From assembly GCA_031286165.1 (NCBI GenBank), contig JAITUU010000009.1, forward strand, positions 1 through 64,000: DNA of 64,000 bases, given 5' to 3'. Below the pieces are notes generated by a model that saw only the letters and a list, made by a program, of their open reading frames with translations, was not told the origin of the DNA and ran no database searches. Numbering within the stretch: position 1 is the first letter of the stretch; each line of letters begins with the position of its first letter. This stretch comes from Bacteroidales bacterium (GTDB taxonomy: Bacteria > Bacteroidota > Bacteroidia > Bacteroidales > UBA1715). Made by a program: the position numbers and the translations under genes. Shown here piece by piece: positions 23,502-31,605 of this stretch.

Positions 23502-24626
23502 CTATTGCAGTTTTTGCAGAAATCGTAATCCCTGCTGTGCCGCGCTATTGCCGTGAAGTACCAGAATACAGTCGCGCAACACGTAATCGGGGCGCAGCGT
23601 ACCGGTTTCAAAAAAATCATTGCACTGCTCCACTTTTGCTCTATTGTAATTGTAACATCTATCGGTTTTGGTAATAGGCAGAAGTTTATAGAGTTGGTTT
23701 TCGGCAAAAAGTTCTTTTTTAGTGGAAAATCGGCTGCCTATCCACACTTCGGCAGCCTGCGAGCGTTGCAATACCTGCTCAAAATTCATAGGTAAACTGC
23801 CACGTTCATTATTTTCCGAAAATAGATAATCGCCACCGGCATCGGCTATAAATTGCGCTATGTAACTATTACCGCCCGGTGCGTACCACGTATCTTTTAC
23901 CATTTCGCCCAGCAATACTTTCGGGCGATGCGCAGCATGAACATAACGCGCTTTTTGCTCGTTATACGAATCGCGAATTTCGGCGAAAATACTATCAGCC
24001 TCATGCTCTTTGCCCAGCAACATTCCAAAAAATGTAATCCATTCGGCTCGCCCCAGCGGAGTAGCCTCCTGCCAATTATTATTGTATATAATAGGAATAC
24101 CCGCCTGCACATAGAGCACGTCATTTTGCGTAAATGCCGTAGAATATACCGTTTTTATGAGTAATTGCGGTTGAATTGCAATAATTTTTTCGGCATTTTC
24201 GTAGAGTTCCGAACCCACATCTGTAATGTTTCCTGTGGCATAACGCGCCTGAATTTCGGCATTGCAACTGCGAAATACTTCGCTCACGGCTATAATTACA
24301 TCTATTTTGCCCAGCGCGGCAATAGGTGCTATGTCGGTGGTAGAAGTTACCGCTACCTGCTGCGCCGGCGTGTGAATAAAAAAGGTTTTTGTAGCCGCAT
24401 CGTATATATTCGCAGGTTTTTCCGACACTAATTCATACACCACACTATCGGTTTTTTGCGCGTTCAAGTACAAAATTACCGTAGTACTCCCCTTTTCCGA
24501 AAATAAATTGACCGCGTATTCAAAGCGATTGTTACTGCGCACAGTGTGCTGCACCGTGTTACTCGAATTGCAGGCAAAGGTGCACAATGCAAGTGCAAAA
24601 ATTGAAATTGAATAGATTGTTTTCAT
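23502..24626 (-). CDS. ABC transporter substrate-binding lipoprotein (siderophore/cobalamin-type)
   Basis: A signal peptide with lipobox TFAC opens this 374-residue protein. The rest matches the BtuF/FhuD-type binding fold: VAVTSTTDIAPIAALGKIDVIIAVSE is the first Rossmann-like unit, ITDVGSELYENAEKIIAIQPQLLI the second, and APGGNSYIAQFIADAGGDYLF the typical linker after the long helix. It probably binds an iron-siderophore, haem or corrinoid. No permease or ATPase gene is adjacent, which is unusual, so its partners must be encoded elsewhere. Confidence 0.87.
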   Translation of the reverse strand: MKTIYSISIFALALCTFACNSSNTVQHTVRSNNRFEYAVNLFSEKGSTTVILYLNAQKTDSVVYELVSEKPANIYDAATKTFFIHTPAQQVAVTSTTDIAPIAALGKIDVIIAVSEVFRSCNAEIQARYATGNITDVGSELYENAEKIIAIQPQLLIKTVYSTAFTQNDVLYVQAGIPIIYNNNWQEATPLGRAEWITFFGMLLGKEHEADSIFAEIRDSYNEQKARYVHAAHRPKVLLGEMVKDTWYAPGGNSYIAQFIADAGGDYLFSENNERGSLPMNFEQVLQRSQAAEVWIGSRFSTKKELFAENQLYKLLPITKTDRCYNYNRAKVEQCNDFFETGTLRPDYVLRDCILVLHGNSAAQQGLRFLQKLQ

Positions 24627-24635
24627 AGATTACAA

Positions 24636-24663
24636 TAAAAAAGCCGTTCCCAAAGAAACGGCT
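24636..24663 (-). terminator. Terminator of tRNA-Met
   Basis: AGCCGTT / AACGGCT stem followed on the minus strand by six T. Confidence 0.75.
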
Positions 24664-24666
24664 AAG

Positions 24667-24740
24667 TAGCGAGAGCGGGGCATGATCCCGCGACCTCATG
24701 ATTATGAATCATGCGCTCTAACCAACTGAGCTACCTCGCC
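24667..24740 (-). tRNA. tRNA-Met (anticodon CAT), unusual T-loop
   Basis: A 74-nt class I tRNA with acceptor GGCGAGG / TCTCGCT (G1-U72 wobble), discriminator A and anticodon loop TTCATAA. It could also be the tRNA-Ile whose CAT is modified to lysidine; the sequence does not decide. The T-loop reads ATCATGC instead of the usual TTCGAAT-like loop, while the T-stem GCGGG/CCCGC is intact. Confidence 0.9.
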
Positions 24741-24788
24741 ATAAAGTCAAACTAAAGCATGAAACCTCGCGTCTCATTTTTTGTGGTG

Positions 24789-24818
24789 CAAAAGTAGTGT
24801 TATTTTTTAAAAATGCAA
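24789..24818 (-). promoter_or_regulatory. Promoter of tRNA-Met (TTG-N19-TACTTTTG)
   Basis: Minus strand: TTG at 24816-24818, 19 bp, TACTTTTG at 24789-24796. The leader before the tRNA is about 42 nt. Confidence 0.8.
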
Positions 24819-24854
24819 CTTTTTTCCGCAAAAAAACCGCAGCAAAAGCCACAA

Positions 24855-26087
24855 TTATTTGCGTTTCTTTTTCACGCGCGTTTCTACTTTTTCTATTTCG
24901 TCCATCAATTCTTTGATACTCACATTGCTATCTATGGAATAATCTTTGGTTTGTTGATATTGTTTTTTGTCGATTTCCACCGTTTGCACGGTTTGTCCCA
25001 AAAATTTTTCAATGTCGGCAAATAAATCCTGCTCTTCGCTGCTGCAATAAGAAATGGCATTTCCGCGTTTATCTGCCCTACCTGTGCGCCCTATACGATG
25101 CACGTAGGTTTCGGGGTCTTCGGGAATGTCGTAGTTAATTACAAATTCTATTCCCGGAATATCAATACCGCGAGCCGAAACATCGGTAGCAATCAGAATT
25201 TTCAAACTCCCTTCTATAAATTGCTTAATTACTGCATTGCGTTCCTGCTGGGTTTTATCGCCGTGAATAGTATCGGCAACAATATTCACGCGCTGCATGG
25301 CAGTTTTCACTCGCTCGGCACGTACTTTGGTGCGCACAAACACCAACATTTTCGAGTGCTGATGTTCATTTACAAATCGCTCCAAAAAAAAGCGTTTATC
25401 GTCCATTTCCACCGAAATTACGCAGTGATTCACGTTTTTCGTAACCGGATTTTTCGGTGAAATTTGAATCCGCACCGGTTTATGTACCAGCGAATATGCC
25501 AAATCCTTGATTTCGGGACTAATGGTAGCCGAAAAAAACAGCGTTTGCCGTTCGCGCGGAATGTGGCGCAACAATTGGCGAATATCGCCTATAAACCCCA
25601 AATCGAGCATGTGGTCGGCTTCGTCGAGCACCAAAATTTGCAAATGCGAAATATCTGCCTCACCTTGACTAATGAGGTCGAAAAGCCGTCCCGGAGTTGC
25701 TACCAACACATCTACCCCTTTACGCAGTTGCGCTATTTGCGGGTTTTGTTCCACGCCGCCAAGCACACCAATTACTTGTAAATCGGTGTATTTTGCAATA
25801 CTGCGCACGGCGCGTGCCGTTTGAATTACAAGTTCGCGCGTAGGTTCCATTATTACGCACAGAATATCGCGATAGCGTTGTTTTCGTTTCTGCGCAATAA
25901 TTCGCTCCACCACCGGAATGGCAAAGGCAGCGGTTTTTCCCGTGCCTGTTTGCGCTATGGCAAGCACATCTTCGCGGCGCAAAATACTCGGAATTGCTTT
26001 ATATTGTATATCTGTGGGGCGGCGATATTCCAAATCTTCCAACGCACGTTTCACTTCGGCACTCAGCCTGTAATCTTCAAATTTCAT
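24855..26087 (-). CDS. DEAD-box RNA helicase (RhlE-like)
   Basis: The 410-residue protein contains the whole DEAD-box motif set in order: Q motif (RRPTDIQYKAIP), Walker A AQTGTGKT, PTREL, TPGR, DEAD in VLDEADHM, SAT, ARGIDIPG and HRIGRTGRADKRG. The C-terminal tail is short and basic (VKKKRK), as in RhlE-type helicases that remodel ribosomal or mRNA structures. It starts MKFEDYRLS, a usual N-terminus. It is preceded by the ferredoxin gene with a terminator between, so it is probably transcribed separately. Confidence 0.93.
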   Translation of the reverse strand: MKFEDYRLSAEVKRALEDLEYRRPTDIQYKAIPSILRREDVLAIAQTGTGKTAAFAIPVVERIIAQKRKQRYRDILCVIMEPTRELVIQTARAVRSIAKYTDLQVIGVLGGVEQNPQIAQLRKGVDVLVATPGRLFDLISQGEADISHLQILVLDEADHMLDLGFIGDIRQLLRHIPRERQTLFFSATISPEIKDLAYSLVHKPVRIQISPKNPVTKNVNHCVISVEMDDKRFFLERFVNEHQHSKMLVFVRTKVRAERVKTAMQRVNIVADTIHGDKTQQERNAVIKQFIEGSLKILIATDVSARGIDIPGIEFVINYDIPEDPETYVHRIGRTGRADKRGNAISYCSSEEQDLFADIEKFLGQTVQTVEIDKKQYQQTKDYSIDSNVSIKELMDEIEKVETRVKKKRK

Positions 26088-26111
26088 GGTTTTTGGTATA
26101 GGTTATTACGC

Positions 26112-26144
26112 AAAAAAGAGGTCAAGCCTGCGCCAAACCTCTTT
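26112..26144 (-). terminator. Terminator of the ferredoxin gene
   Basis: An 8-bp stem AAAGAGGT / ACCTCTTT, loop 14, with an A-run that is a T-run on the minus strand. Confidence 0.65.
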
Positions 26145-26169
26145 ACTTGTATCTGCAATAAAATTCGTT

Positions 26170-26337
26170 TTATTGAGCAGAAATTGCACCTGTTGGACAT
26201 ACATCAGCACAAGCACCGCAATCGGTACATTTTGATGCGTCAATTGAATAGATTTCGCCTTCGGAAATTGCTTCTACCGGACATTCACCTATACACGAGC
26301 CACAGGCAATACAATCATCAGAAATTTTGTGAGCCAT
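26170..26337 (-). CDS. 2[4Fe-4S] ferredoxin
   Basis: This 55-residue gene encodes a clostridial-type ferredoxin. Two motifs, CIACGSCIGECP and CTDCGACADVCP, each hold CxxCxxCxxxCP and ligate two [4Fe-4S] clusters. It starts MAHKISDDC. Such ferredoxins carry electrons in anaerobic metabolism, for example to pyruvate:ferredoxin oxidoreductase or hydrogenase. The gene is monocistronic, with a perfect promoter upstream and a terminator downstream. Confidence 0.96.
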   Translation of the reverse strand: MAHKISDDCIACGSCIGECPVEAISEGEIYSIDASKCTDCGACADVCPTGAISAQ

Positions 26338-26361
26338 AATTATAATTTTTAAAAGTTTTTA

Positions 26362-26392
26362 CAAAGGTAGGTTTTTATTTCAAAAAAACAAA
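26362..26392 (-). promoter_or_regulatory. Promoter of the ferredoxin gene (TTTG-N19-TACCTTTG)
   Basis: Minus strand: TTTG at 26389-26392, 19 bp, TACCTTTG at 26362-26369, 25 bp before the start codon. Confidence 0.82.
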
Positions 26393-26402
26393 CGTGTCGA
26401 TT

Positions 26403-27479
26403 TTATTTTTTTTCTTTATATCGTTTAAAACGCAACATTTTCAGTAAAATCGTAGGAATTGGCTTATGCGGATTGCGTTTTTTCAAATTCAGTGCCAATC
26501 CTTTCACAAGCGGTAGTTTGTGTGCTTCCACAAATTCTATAAGCGTGCCGCCTTTATCTTCTATGTAAGAAAACTGCCCTTGCGAATCGCCCATATCGAA
26601 ACTATTGCCTTTGAGTGCTTCGTGGCTATCCACCGTGAATGCGTACCCTTTTTCGGCGCAATACATACGCAGTGCGTCCATTCCCTGCATATCGAAACAC
26701 AAGTGAATAAATCCGTGGTCGCCCCAAAAACGCCCTTCAAACATTTTGCGCGGTGTGCGGTCTGCCACTTGCACAAGTTCTATTTCCGAAGGTCCGAAAA
26801 GTTTACCGAAACCTCCTGTTCGCTGATTGGAATGTTTCAAAATCACACGGCGAAAATGCGAATTTCCTCCTGCTACGGGTGCAAAATCGGCATATTGTTT
26901 TGTTTCTTCACTATCGAAGGCTACAATGTCGTATTCCAAAATATCGCGATATACTTTGAGTGCTTCGTCAATATCGGGCACGCCCACTACGGCACCTATC
27001 ACCAAATTGGTAACAGCCCCTTGTTCCGAAAATTTATGCGGTTTTTGAATTACCTGAAATTGATTACCAAAGGGGTCTTGCAACCAAAAATAGAGTTCAT
27101 GGAGCGGATTTTTTTCAATATTCGATACCTTTTCTCCCTTTTGTGTAAAAAAATCGTGTGCCTTTTGCACATCTACCGTTCCGATTTTTGCGGCAAAAAT
27201 ACCCAAATCACCAAGTTGAATATCAAATGCCGGTGCAAGCGATGTGCGCCCCTTATATTGCCAAATTTCAAAACCGCCGCCACCTTGTAAATTCACGGCA
27301 AGAATAGCCCTGCGGCGTTGCACTTCGCCACCGGTGTAAGGAAGCATAAAATTCGCCGTTTCGTCATCATCAAACACTTTAATATCGGCACCTAAATTTT
27401 CGCGGTACCATTTCCAAGCCGTTTCTATATCGGCTACGCCTATGCCTATTTGCTGTATTCCTCGTATTGTGTAGTTCAT
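26403..27479 (-). CDS. VOC-superfamily protein with two glyoxalase-like domains
   Basis: The 358-residue protein has two vicinal-oxygen-chelate units: IQQIGIGVADIETAWKWYRE opens the first (1-150) and NLVIGAVVGVPDIDEALKVYR the second (about 165-310), followed by a basic C-terminal tail (about 40 residues). HGFIHLCFDM and DPFGNQFQVI provide typical metal-site strands. VOC proteins include glyoxalases, dioxygenases and resistance proteins. The reaction cannot be assigned. An unusual feature is the lysine- and arginine-rich tail. Confidence 0.85.
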   Translation of the reverse strand: MNYTIRGIQQIGIGVADIETAWKWYRENLGADIKVFDDDETANFMLPYTGGEVQRRRAILAVNLQGGGGFEIWQYKGRTSLAPAFDIQLGDLGIFAAKIGTVDVQKAHDFFTQKGEKVSNIEKNPLHELYFWLQDPFGNQFQVIQKPHKFSEQGAVTNLVIGAVVGVPDIDEALKVYRDILEYDIVAFDSEETKQYADFAPVAGGNSHFRRVILKHSNQRTGGFGKLFGPSEIELVQVADRTPRKMFEGRFWGDHGFIHLCFDMQGMDALRMYCAEKGYAFTVDSHEALKGNSFDMGDSQGQFSYIEDKGGTLIEFVEAHKLPLVKGLALNLKKRNPHKPIPTILLKMLRFKRYKEKK

Positions 27480-27598
27480 TTTGTAATGATTAATTATTAA
27501 TGGTTAATTGTGAATAACTGAATAATTGAATAATTGAAATTTCTCGTAATTACCTTCGGTGAGGGCTTCGCCGTTCGTAATTGATAATTCGTAATTGA

Positions 27599-28399
27599 TT
27601 ATGTTGCTTTAATTTTGCCTGCAATAATATGAAAAATTTTTGGAAACACACGATAGATATACACCATAAGCACTTCTTTTCGTCCTATCAAAATTTCATG
27701 TTTTTTTCGTGAAATTGCTGTAAGCATTTGCTTTACAAACACTTGCACTGACATTCCCGATGCTTGACCTTCGTCCATTTTTCCGTGCGCTGTGCCATCT
27801 TTGGTAAGTGCCGAGTACGAAATATTGGTTTGAATGCGTCCGGGCGATACTATTGTTACCGCCACAGCATGCGCACGCATTTCAATATCGAGTGCCTCAA
27901 AATAACCATACATGGCGTGTTTGGCGGCGCAGTATGCCGTGCGCTGCGGAAATCCGAAACAGCCCGAAATAGAACTTACTGCCACTATGTGTCCGCTCTT
28001 GCGCTCTATCATGTGAGGCAATAGTGCTTTGGTTATAATAACACCGCTGAAATAATCAATTTCCATAATTTTTCGGTCGTTTTCTATGGGAGTTTCCTGC
28101 GCCAGCGAACGCTGACTAATACCGCCGTTATTGATAAAAATGTCGATTTTTCCGAACAATGCAATTGCTTGTTGCGTTTTTTCGGCGAGCGTGTCGGTTT
28201 GTTCCAAATCCAAAGGCAGAATTTCGCAGCGTGCGCCGTTATGTACACATTCGGCATGCAATTCTTGCAATTTTTCCACACTGCGTGCCGAAAGTATGAG
28301 CGACACCTGCGGCATTCGAGAAAGTTGCACGGCACACTCCCGCCCTATTCCGCTCGATGCACCGGTAATCCATATTGTTTTATTGTTGAAGTAGTTCAT
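27599..28399 (-). CDS. Short-chain dehydrogenase/reductase (SDR family)
   Basis: The start is set at 28399 (MNYFNNKTIWITGASSGIG), giving 266 residues. The NAD(P) motif TGASSGIG, the INNGGISQ motif, the catalytic Ser in VSSISGC and YCAAK (Tyr-x-x-x-Lys) are all present, so it should be an active classical SDR. A C-terminal helix of hydrophobic residues (VLMVYIYRVFPKIFHIIAG) may anchor it in the membrane, as in some lipid-modifying SDRs. The substrate is unknown. Confidence 0.9.
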   Translation of the reverse strand: MNYFNNKTIWITGASSGIGRECAVQLSRMPQVSLILSARSVEKLQELHAECVHNGARCEILPLDLEQTDTLAEKTQQAIALFGKIDIFINNGGISQRSLAQETPIENDRKIMEIDYFSGVIITKALLPHMIERKSGHIVAVSSISGCFGFPQRTAYCAAKHAMYGYFEALDIEMRAHAVAVTIVSPGRIQTNISYSALTKDGTAHGKMDEGQASGMSVQVFVKQMLTAISRKKHEILIGRKEVLMVYIYRVFPKIFHIIAGKIKAT

Positions 28400-28519
28400 G
28401 GCATTACAAATCAAAACACAAAAGTACATTTTAATTAGTAATTGTTAATTGTAAATTGTTAATTAATTTTACTGCTACAAGACTTTTTAACACAAACACA
28501 AGAAATCAAAAGATTTATC

Positions 28520-28527
28520 TACCTTTG
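28520..28527 (+). promoter_or_regulatory. -7 promoter element of the glycosyltransferase gene (TACCTTTG)
   Basis: Perfect TAnnTTTG, 44 bp before the ATG at 28571. No TTG is seen 19 bp upstream. The spacer 28400-28519 otherwise holds AT-rich TTGTTAATT-type repeats. Confidence 0.55.
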
Positions 28528-28570
28528 TTCAAAAATTACAAATATTCCCCTCACACAGTTCTTTTGAATC

Positions 28571-29653
28571 ATGAAAACAGTGCGAATATACTACTTCAAT
28601 CCTTTTCTTACCGCCGACACATTGTCATATTTGGAGCAACACAAACTTCCGCTACATTCGTATTACGGGCTATTTCATTTTCGCAATGACGTTGAAGTTA
28701 TAATTCACTCACAGAAAAAACCGCATAGCAACAGCATAGGCAACAGGATATTCAAAAATATGTGCAATGCTGCAAAAATCATAGGTGCGTACCGAACATA
28801 CGACATTGTGTATGTAACTAATTCGCGCGGCATCAAACTCATCGCGTTTTTAAGAGCATTAAAACTTTTTCCAAAACCTGTGTGTATGCTTATGCACTGG
28901 GGAATTGCTGCACCAAGTGCGAATAGATTCAAACGATTTTTCTCTCATCTGTACATCAAAGGCTTCGACTGTTTGTTGTTCTTCAATAAGGAATTATTAA
29001 CCGAATCTCAAAAAAATTGCACCATTACCGCTAAGGTTGTTCACTGGGGTAGCGATGTTGATTTTTATAAAAACATTGTGTGCACCGAGCCTACCATACC
29101 ATTTCTTTCTACCGGAACCGAACGGCGAGATTTTAGCACTCTGATACGCGCATTTGAAAACCAACACACGCCTTGTACTTTGTATTTGACGGAAAAATCG
29201 GGAAATATCAATTACAAATCTCTGTTTGATACTCTTTCGTACAACAAATCCTTGATAGATGCACATTTTTTACAACAAAAAATAGATGTATTAGCAATTT
29301 CGTCTTCTGCCCAATGTATTGTAATTTGTCTATCGCCTTTTGCGCGGGGCAAAATCTATCCGCTGGGGCTAACTTCGTTGCTTGAAGCAATGTCGCTTGC
29401 AAAACCGGTGATTATTACCCATAATTTGTATAACGGCATTGATGTAGAACGCATCGGTTGTGGCATTTCGGTTGCCTACGGCGATATTACCGGCTGGGAA
29501 AATGCCATACAATACATGAAAGAAAACAAAGAAATTGCGCAAAAAATGGGGCAAAGAGGACGAGAATATGTGGAAAAACACTACAATTTAGACATTTTTG
29601 CTGCCGAACTATCGGATATATTTAAAGAAATCTACACGCAGCACTATTGTTAA
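28571..29653 (+). CDS. Glycosyltransferase (GT-B, group 1-like)
   Basis: The 360-residue protein has the GT-B fold of group 1 glycosyltransferases. The N-terminal half includes YDIVYVTNSRGIKLIAFLRALK; the C-terminal half ends with PLGLTSLLEAMSLAKPVIITHN, the E-x7-E-type nucleotide-sugar region, then MGQRGREYVEKHYNLD. It is a single gene, not in a polysaccharide cluster, so the acceptor is unknown. Sequence similarity to GT4 is by inspection only. Confidence 0.83.
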   Translation: MKTVRIYYFNPFLTADTLSYLEQHKLPLHSYYGLFHFRNDVEVIIHSQKKPHSNSIGNRIFKNMCNAAKIIGAYRTYDIVYVTNSRGIKLIAFLRALKLFPKPVCMLMHWGIAAPSANRFKRFFSHLYIKGFDCLLFFNKELLTESQKNCTITAKVVHWGSDVDFYKNIVCTEPTIPFLSTGTERRDFSTLIRAFENQHTPCTLYLTEKSGNINYKSLFDTLSYNKSLIDAHFLQQKIDVLAISSSAQCIVICLSPFARGKIYPLGLTSLLEAMSLAKPVIITHNLYNGIDVERIGCGISVAYGDITGWENAIQYMKENKEIAQKMGQRGREYVEKHYNLDIFAAELSDIFKEIYTQHYC

Positions 29654-29682
29654 TTTTCAGACACAAAACGTATTGCCTTTTT

Positions 29683-30657
29683 TCAACTTTCAATTCTCAG
29701 TTCTCCACAAAACAATTTCCCCTGCCACAGTTCATTGCGCAGCATATAGTCTTCCAATTTTTGCACAAAGGTTTCGTATTTCACCCCTTCCCACACAGGG
29801 GCTATGCGCACGCGGCGCGGGCTATCGCCGGCAAAACGTTCTATTTTTATAACCGGCGAAAGGCGACTCACAAATTCTGCCACAAAGGGAATATATTCTT
29901 CCACCGAAAACAAGTGAAAATGCTGCGGATTTTGCTCATACTCTTCAGCAAAAGCGGTGTTTTTCACTATGTGCAACTGATGCAGTTTGAGTGAATGAAG
30001 GGGCAATTTTGAAATTTCCGTTGCCATTGCCATCATTTCTTCGTGCGTTTCGCCGGGTAAACCGAGAATAATGTGTGCACCAACAGGAATACCATACCGA
30101 GCGGTTTTTTCAATTGCTTCCACACTTTGTGCGTAACTATGCCCGCGATTGATGCGCTGCAAAGTTTTTGCATAAATACTTTCCACGCCATACTCCAGCA
30201 CCACATAGTGCGTTTGTGCCATTTTCGCAAAAAATTCCAACTTTTCATTGTCTATGCAGTCGGGGCGCGTGCCTACTATTACACCCACAATTTCAGGGTC
30301 GGCAAGTACTTGTGCAAATAAATTGCGCAAGTTTTCAATCGAAGTGTAGGTATTGGTATATGCCTGAAAATAGGCAAAAAATTGACGCGCTTTGCGATAA
30401 CGGCGTTTCACAAACACTTTTCCATCGGCTATTTGGCGTTCTATACCGTGTTCGGCGGTGCAGTAGGCGGTAATAAAGGCATCGTTGTTGCAAAACGCAC
30501 AACCGCCCACCCCCACTCGTCCATCGCGATTTGGACACGAAAATCCGCCATTCAAACTGATTTTTTGAATCCGTCCGCCAAAGCGTTCGCGTATATAATT
30601 GGAATACGAATTAAACGGGCGTTCGTGCCGCCACTCGTGGATTTTATTCTTCGTCAT
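29683..30657 (-). CDS. TIGR01212-family radical SAM protein (YhcC-like)
   Basis: The radical SAM cluster is in FSCPNRDGRVGVGGCAFCNN (Cys, then CxxC after a nine-residue spacing), the spacing typical of the YhcC/TIGR01212 group, followed by YFQAYTNTYTSIENLR and a C-terminal FAGDSPRR. The function of the family is unknown. The start is uncertain: several in-frame ATG codons lie between 30681 and 30657; the last (MTKNKIHEW) is preferred. All overlap the 3' end of the upstream gene, whose acidic repeat supplies them. Confidence 0.9.
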   Translation of the reverse strand: MTKNKIHEWRHERPFNSYSNYIRERFGGRIQKISLNGGFSCPNRDGRVGVGGCAFCNNDAFITAYCTAEHGIERQIADGKVFVKRRYRKARQFFAYFQAYTNTYTSIENLRNLFAQVLADPEIVGVIVGTRPDCIDNEKLEFFAKMAQTHYVVLEYGVESIYAKTLQRINRGHSYAQSVEAIEKTARYGIPVGAHIILGLPGETHEEMMAMATEISKLPLHSLKLHQLHIVKNTAFAEEYEQNPQHFHLFSVEEYIPFVAEFVSRLSPVIKIERFAGDSPRRVRIAPVWEGVKYETFVQKLEDYMLRNELWQGKLFCGELRIES

Positions 30658-31444
30658 CGTCATCATCGTCATCGAAATCAAAATCCGAAAAATCGAAATC
30701 TACAAAACTATCCTCAAAATCACGCGATTTCCAATAGTGTTCTATTTCCTCATCATCGAGCGAATGTACATTGGTAAGTATAAAATCTTGTTCTATAAAT
30801 GTATCATGCTGATTGTTACACTCTTGTGCCACTTTTCCCACCAGTGCGTGCGCTTCGGCAGTAAAAGGTAATAGTGCAGAAATTTTGGCAAAACTTCCCG
30901 AAAATTCTATGGATTCGCACTCGGCATTGTGTTGCGAAAACACATAGCTAAGTTCATCGCGCAGAATTTTTTGCTGCACCGCGCTATACGGTTTTTGTTC
31001 GACATGAAAAAGACAGATAAAAAAACGCAATTTAGTACCTTTTCCTCCCAAACCGGAAGAAATAAAGGTAAGTTTTTCGCCCAAAAGAGAACTTTCAAGC
31101 GCAATTTTCGATTCCTGATAAGCGAGCGCAATGTAGGGTTTTATATCGCCCTGAGCAACGTTTTTGTATGCCTCCAAGGCTCGAAATGCCTCTACTTGGT
31201 CGAAACCTGCAAGTACAATAATAATATCGCGTTTTTCTTCCAATCGCGTGTGTTCATCATACAAAAGCGGCAGTTTTGCAAGCACATCTTCCAACGAATG
31301 TTGCTGCTTGCGCAAGCGTTTCGAACGTTTCAAATAGTTGATTTGCAAATCCATATCAATCGGTTCTTCAATCACATTGAACCGCTGCGGATTTGCCTCA
31401 AACATAGTTTGCAAATCTTCAAGACTTGGAGCATCAGTATTCAT
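30644..31444 (-). CDS. Conserved acidic protein of unknown function
   Basis: The start at 31444 (MNTDAPS) is fixed by a -7 element 22 bp upstream; an alternative TTG start at 31468 would lie over it. The 266 residues have an N-terminal LEDLQTMFEANPQRFNVI segment, a DMDLQINYLKRSKRLRKQQ basic stretch, and a tail SFVDFDFSDFDFDDDDDDDEE of almost only Asp, Glu and Phe. No catalytic motif was recognised. The C-terminal tail overlaps the start of the radical SAM gene, and the two are likely co-transcribed. The DNA of the Asp run is a GAT/GAC repeat. Confidence 0.75.
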   Translation of the reverse strand: MNTDAPSLEDLQTMFEANPQRFNVIEEPIDMDLQINYLKRSKRLRKQQHSLEDVLAKLPLLYDEHTRLEEKRDIIIVLAGFDQVEAFRALEAYKNVAQGDIKPYIALAYQESKIALESSLLGEKLTFISSGLGGKGTKLRFFICLFHVEQKPYSAVQQKILRDELSYVFSQHNAECESIEFSGSFAKISALLPFTAEAHALVGKVAQECNNQHDTFIEQDFILTNVHSLDDEEIEHYWKSRDFEDSFVDFDFSDFDFDDDDDDDEE

Positions 31445-31465
31445 ATCGGGGTAGTTTTTCTCGCG

Positions 31466-31473
31466 CAAAGATA
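31466..31473 (-). promoter_or_regulatory. -7 promoter element of the acidic-protein gene (TATCTTTG)
   Basis: Perfect TAnnTTTG on the minus strand, 22 bp before the ATG at 31444. Confidence 0.6.
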
Positions 31474-31578
31474 CACTATTTTATCACTTCGGCAAAGGAA
31501 TTGTGTGCTATTGTGGTTTTGCAATCATTTGTATGACACAACTCATACCGAAAAAACAGAGCATTTCATTTTTTTTAC

Positions 31579-31586
31579 TACATTTG
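31579..31586 (+). promoter_or_regulatory. -7 promoter element of porX (TACATTTG)
   Basis: Perfect TAnnTTTG, 20 bp before the porX ATG; no TTG at the -33 position. Confidence 0.6.
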
Positions 31587-31605
31587 CAAAAACACTTGTA
31601 AATAC

